64,000 bases of DNA from NCBI GenBank assembly GCA_025677825.1, contig JAIXMO010000020.1, forward strand, positions 248,001 to 312,000, written 5' to 3'. A program made the position numbers and the translations under genes. Below, in pieces: positions 60,252-64,000 of this stretch; positions within the stretch are counted from its first letter, which is position 1, and each line of letters opens with the position of its first letter. The notes under the pieces were generated by a model. It was not told the DNA's origin. It made no database searches and saw nothing but the letters and a program-made list of their open reading frames with translations. Origin of the DNA: Helicostylum pulchrum. Its lineage: Eukaryota > Mucoromycota > Mucoromycetes > Mucorales > Mucoraceae.

Positions 60252-61481
60252 TCAGTTCTCCTTCATGTAATCTACAAACTATAGATACATATATCAAGTT
60301 AATTACAATCGTATCTCTCTTTTTCACTCTATCTTACCTCATCAATCAATATAGGCCAAGCGCCTTCGGAGTCATAAGTTTTCAAATCCAAATCCTTTTG
60401 ACTTATAAAATCAAGAAACTAGAGACATACAAATGAGATTTTATGTAGTATAAATGCCATGAAATACACTTACCAAATTCCAAGTATCGCGAGAAATAGC
60501 CTTGCCATGTTTTTTCTACACCAATTTTAAAAAACAAGTTATTAATTAACTTAATAACCTCTTTTTTTTTATCTTACTTCCAAAAATTTGATCCATTGCT
60601 CTAATAAACTAAACTTATTTGTCAACAATAACCTCCACAATTCAACAGCTGCTTCTAATGCTACAAACAAACATAAAGGTCAATAACAGATGCCTGAAAA
60701 AAGAAATAATCCGTTTTTTTTTTCGTACATAAACTCTTTTGGCCCGTTTGTCTTCCCAACAAGAAAGCATAATTATAAATCTTTTTGAACCCTTCATCAG
60801 TATGGTATCGATCCTTTAAAGTAGTTTCTAGCGCGTTTTTTAATTTCTCAATGGTATCTGCTTGTAATTCATTACAGCCTTTTATAAACTTGTCAGCTGA
60901 AAATTCTCCCATGGTTTCCGATCCCAATTGATATGAAATCAATAGAAATTCAAGTTGAGTTGGTTCAATATCGAGATCTTGGCATAGTTGCATTGTGCCA
61001 TCTACAGTTATTAAATCACTTTTCTGTGCATCTTTTTTTTTTAAAAAAAGAAAAGTAAGTACAACGTATTCTCAATATTGTCGTCGGGTGCATTTGTATA
61101 CCTTTGTATGTATCAAATAAAGGTCTGATTTGTAAAGTAGTATTATTAAATCTAGGTGTCTGTTGTTCGTATACATTGTTGAGGGCAGCATGAAGATCCC
61201 AGTTACAAGATCGTAATATTTTGACACTATCTTTCTCACTATCCAAACAAAAATTAGTTTTTTTTTAACGTGTATAAATATGTGTTTTTTTTACCTTAAT
61301 TGAGCTACGTTCATCAATTGTGTTACTCTTTCCAACTGTTGTTGATGCTAAGTAACATATTTTTTTTTTACTAGTCAGTTCTCTTTTATATGTATATGCT
61401 ATGTTCCCTTTAACACTCCAAAAAAAAAAGTTTCTTTTATTAGTAAATATTTACAAGTGAATGAGATGCTCTATTGGACAT
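60252..61481 (-). CDS. DCN1: DCN1-like protein, cullin neddylation E3 co-factor
   Basis: Eight exons on the minus strand (61481-61455, 61347-61295, 61238-61102, 61031-60729, 60660-60578, 60515-60474, 60418-60338, 60278-60252) encode 250 residues. The N-terminus is a UBA-like region (LERVTQLMNVAQLSEKDSV, SCNWDLHAALNNVYEQQ). The PONY domain follows: LFDTYKDAQKSDLITVDGTM, DLDIEPTQLEFLLISYQL, LGRQTGQKSLSLEAAVELW, FLEKKHGKAISRDTWNL. It ends in the family hallmark YDSEGAWPILIDEFVDYM. DCN1 binds cullins and UBC12 and stimulates NEDD8 attachment, activating SCF ligases such as the one using MET30. The first (27 base) and last (27 base) exons are tiny; they were placed by frame and family match. Confidence 0.93.
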
Positions 61482-61716
61482 GTTTCTATATAGTCCACAC
61501 ACAGAAAAAGGTATATAAAGAAGAAGAAGAAGAAGAAGAAGAACAGAAAAAAAGAGAGTTTGCGGCGTTTATATCCCACATACGACGTATAGATGATACA
61601 ATTAAAAATAAAAAATCACTACCCCGGGGTTGTAATACATAACGGCAAAAAAAAAAAGTGTATTCGCTTCTTTTTATACGCTATTTTGTTTTTTTCTTTT
61701 ATAAAAAAAAGAGGTC
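61482..61716. promoter_or_regulatory. Bidirectional promoter between DCN1 and AIM24
   Basis: A 235-base spacer between two divergent start codons. It contains a (GAA)n tract near 61521-61543 and A/T runs. No defined element was identified. The shared promoter role follows from layout. Confidence 0.5.
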
Positions 61717-63285
61717 ATGTATAGACGTGTCTTGATTAATCTAAAACCTTGTCAACGTGGTTATGTTGGACTTGCATTCGATCAACAACAAAAGAAGGAA
61801 GGTATTGAAACCATTAACCGTTCTTTGAAATCCTTTCAACATACAGTTAATGGACCAACAAATACTATTTCTGAAGTTGGCAAAGGTATATACATGTATA
61901 AAAAGGGGGTCAAAAGGGGGTTATACGTTATCTTATATCTTTTTTTTTTTAAAAAAAAATCTAGATATTGATATGGAAAATGAAAACGATCCAATTTTTG
62001 AAATCGTATCTTCTGGCGTTGGTAAATTGATTATTACATACGTACTATATAACAAAGTTAACGATTATACAAATATACTATTGTAGGATCAGCATTGTTA
62101 GTTAAAGTAGGGTATAATTTTTTTATAGTAGAGTATAAAATAGAATATGCAAACTGATAAAAAAAGCTTCTTTTCATCAGTTACCTCCTGATTCTGAAAT
62201 CACAGCGGTTACTGGCTCTACTTTAGGTTCTTCTACTAGAGTTAGTTCAAAGTTGTCACTTGATACAAGTACTGTAAAAGCTCTTGGTGGTAAATTACTT
62301 GGTGATACCATGTTCTATCAAAAAGTAGGTATCAAATCAAAACTTTATGCCCCAAAAAAATATATTTAAACATCTATAATAGTATTTCACAAAGAAAGCA
62401 GCTGGTGATATCTTATTAGCTCCTCAACGTTTAGGAGAAATCGCCACTATTCAACTCAAGACAAGCGCCAAATACATTTTACGACGTGATGCATTCTTGG
62501 CAAAGACAGAAAAAGTGACATTTGATTTAGGCATGAATAAGGGTGATGTTGTAAGTTTTTTTATATACAACTACTAATTTTTATATATCAATCTAAACAA
62601 GATAATTTATTTTAGGGTTTATTGAACAAACTAATTCATTCTGTCAGTGGACCTGGTACATTAGCTATTAGTCATTACGGTGGTCTTTATCGTATTTCAC
62701 TTGCTGCAGGAGAGGAATATCAAGCCAACCCACGTAACTTGATCATGTGGGATAAGCGTACTAATCCAACTCGTCTTCATTCCACTAAGGTTATTGTACC
62801 TTCACCTAGATCCAGATTGAGACAATATGAAGTTGTTAGAAATATTGTAGATAGTCCTTCTCTTCAACCCAAGTTACAATACATTGAAAGTCTTTCAAAA
62901 TCTCTTCGTAATTTTATGATGGGCTCACCTGTAAGAGACATACACACACATATATATATACAGATATCTTTACTGAAAGTGGTTATTTTAGGATTTCGTT
63001 AAATTAAAGGGTCCAGGTGATTTCTATTTAGCTTCTCGCGTTGAACCTCGTTTTGAAAAATCCCGATTGTTAAATGCTTTAGCTGCAGCTAATGATTCAG
63101 CATCTCAATTATTTGAAAACTCTGCCGTTTTCCCTAATTCTACTGAAACAGATACCTTTGTCGATTATACTTCAAAGAAGCACCCAGGATATGCTCAAAA
63201 GTCTACAGATGGTTTCCCATCTTGTTATGCACAAGTAGGTCCTAATGGTGTTGTTGCTTTTATTCCTGCTACAAGAGATGTCTAG
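61717..63285 (+). CDS. AIM24: AIM24 family mitochondrial inner-membrane protein
   Basis: Seven exons (61717-61885, 61965-62021, 62087-62106, 62181-62324, 62395-62550, 62616-62930, 62992-63285) encode 384 residues. Exon 3 is only 20 bases. The N-terminus is basic (MYRRVLINLKPCQRGY), fitting mitochondrial import. AIM24 blocks are clear: IFEIVSSGVGKGSALLVKV, LSVSGPGTLAISHYGG-like turns in HSVSGPGTLAISHYGGLYR, and the C-terminal signature FVKLKGPGDFYLASRVEPRF. In yeast, Aim24 is an inner-membrane protein needed for MICOS integrity and respiration. The exon 5 start uses an AG at 62393-62394; another AG four bases later would break the frame. Its stop is 49 bases from the stop of the convergent TMEM14 gene. 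Confidence 0.93.
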
Positions 63286-63334
63286 AATTTTTTTTGTATT
63301 ATATAAAAAAAAAGTATTTTATTTTTTTTAACAT

Positions 63335-63718
63335 TCACCAATATTCGATGATCTTTTTACTATAATAAGCGCCTGTAACAACTGAACAAATAGCAAGGGT
63401 CACAGGAAAAGGTTTTGCTGTTTTAATTGCTTTAGGAACCATACTGCATGCCATAATAACCGAGGCTGCAACGGCTGTTTCGTGGCCATATTTTTTGTTT
63501 TCTTTAATTGTGTATGCTGCAACGCCATAGATGGCTCCTACACCTACTCCTGCAATAAGCGAGGGTAATGACCGAGTACGTGTGTATCCAGCAATACCAC
63601 TACATAATGCTACCTAGTTAGTACATTTGACATTTGTATATTGTTTCCTGAAATGATTTTTTTTTCGTTACCCTGCCGTGCAAAGCGCTGTCATAAGATA
63701 ACTAGGATGCTGACTCAT
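63335..63718 (-). CDS. TMEM14-family small membrane protein
   Basis: Exon 1 starts at the ATG at 63718 (MSQHPSYLMTALCT) and exon 2 is 63613-63335 (93 codons with stop). The protein has about 106 residues and four hydrophobic segments, as in TMEM14/UPF0136: SGIAGYTRTRSLPSLIAG is the family's loop and second helix, then GAIYGVAAYTIKENKKYGHE, AVAASVIMACSMVPKAIK and VTLAICSVVTGAYYS. The junction is odd. The GT donor at 63671-63670 would shift the frame; a GC donor right after the Thr codon (63676-63675) keeps it, so a GC-AG intron is proposed. In animals TMEM14C transports protoporphyrinogen into the mitochondrial matrix; a fungal role is unproven. Confidence 0.8.
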
Positions 63719-64000
63719 GTTTTTGTTAAAGGAAAAAGGAAAAAAGAGGGGAGATTAACGCGCGACGGAAGTTTTTATTTTAAAAAAAAAGTGACTTTCA
63801 AAAGAGTTTTTTTGTATATTTAAAATGCATAATTGAACGTATGTTTTGCGCAAACAAATATATACGTTCTCCGTATCATAGGTAATTTCTTTGTTTATGG
63901 TAAACATTCTTTTCTTCGACCTTTTCGGTTAGACGCATGTTTGTCGTTTTTTTTTGCTGTTGTTGCATATTTCACTTTTTAACTTTTTATTAGCGAAGCA
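63719..64000. other. Window end, promoter side of the TMEM14 gene
   Basis: 280 bases with no recognised gene. T and A runs are present. It may hold the promoter of TMEM14 and of a gene beyond the window. Confidence 0.4.

Overview
The window is nuclear DNA from a fungus, most probably an early-diverging Mucoromycota-type mould. It is AT-rich and full of A/T homopolymers. Most genes are cut by several short GT-AG introns of about 50-90 bases. The gene set is fungal (mS51/MRP51, AIM24, MET30, RSP5, an F-BAR/DEP/RhoGAP protein, a type II NADH dehydrogenase), but one KDM4-like demethylase has an animal-like domain order. The phylum is inferred from these traits; no rRNA or other marker is present. 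Exon joins below were set by hand from splice sites and reading-frame closure, and all chains listed for intact genes close in frame.

Layout. 0-4 kb: end of a MAPKKK-type kinase, a small predicted mitochondrial protein, a broken F-box gene. 4-6 kb: gene-poor repeats (a direct repeat pair, a three-copy tandem array, inverted repeats, a relic exon). 6-11.5 kb: RNase H2A, MDE1, KDM4-like demethylase, secreted CAP protein, tightly packed on the plus strand. 11.9-14.6 kb: a disordered acidic protein and a MiT/TFE-like bHLH factor, convergent. 15-19.3 kb: a graveyard holding a decayed spliced gene, a truncated F-box start and a second broken F-box gene. 19.9-33 kb: TFIIA-gamma and RSP5 (divergent), MET30, a TBC RabGAP, a SET methyltransferase and a 14-exon NADH dehydrogenase (the last two convergent, 21 bases apart). 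33-35.5 kb: gene-poor, with one GC-rich, probably Pol III-transcribed structured RNA. 35.5-43 kb: Rgd2-like protein, Pin1-type prolyl isomerase, MFS transporter, a second bHLH factor. 43-49 kb: sparse, one C2H2 factor and one relic reading frame. 49-58 kb: LMBD1-type membrane protein, mS51, a beta-trefoil/DUF3759-like protein, acyl-CoA oxidase. 60-64 kb: DCN1 and AIM24 (divergent) and TMEM14.

Functional themes. Ubiquitin and NEDD8 genes recur: RSP5 (HECT ligase), MET30 (SCF receptor), DCN1 (cullin neddylation) and three F-box remnants. Several genes serve mitochondria or peroxisomes (NADH dehydrogenase, mS51, AIM24, acyl-CoA oxidase). These are ordinary eukaryotic neighbours, not an operon. 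I found no convincing new multi-gene system. The most unusual items are the three related F-box remnants in different stages of decay, the unassigned structured RNA, two unidentified decayed genes, and a RhoGAP domain without a visible arginine finger. No tRNA, rRNA or intact transposon was seen.
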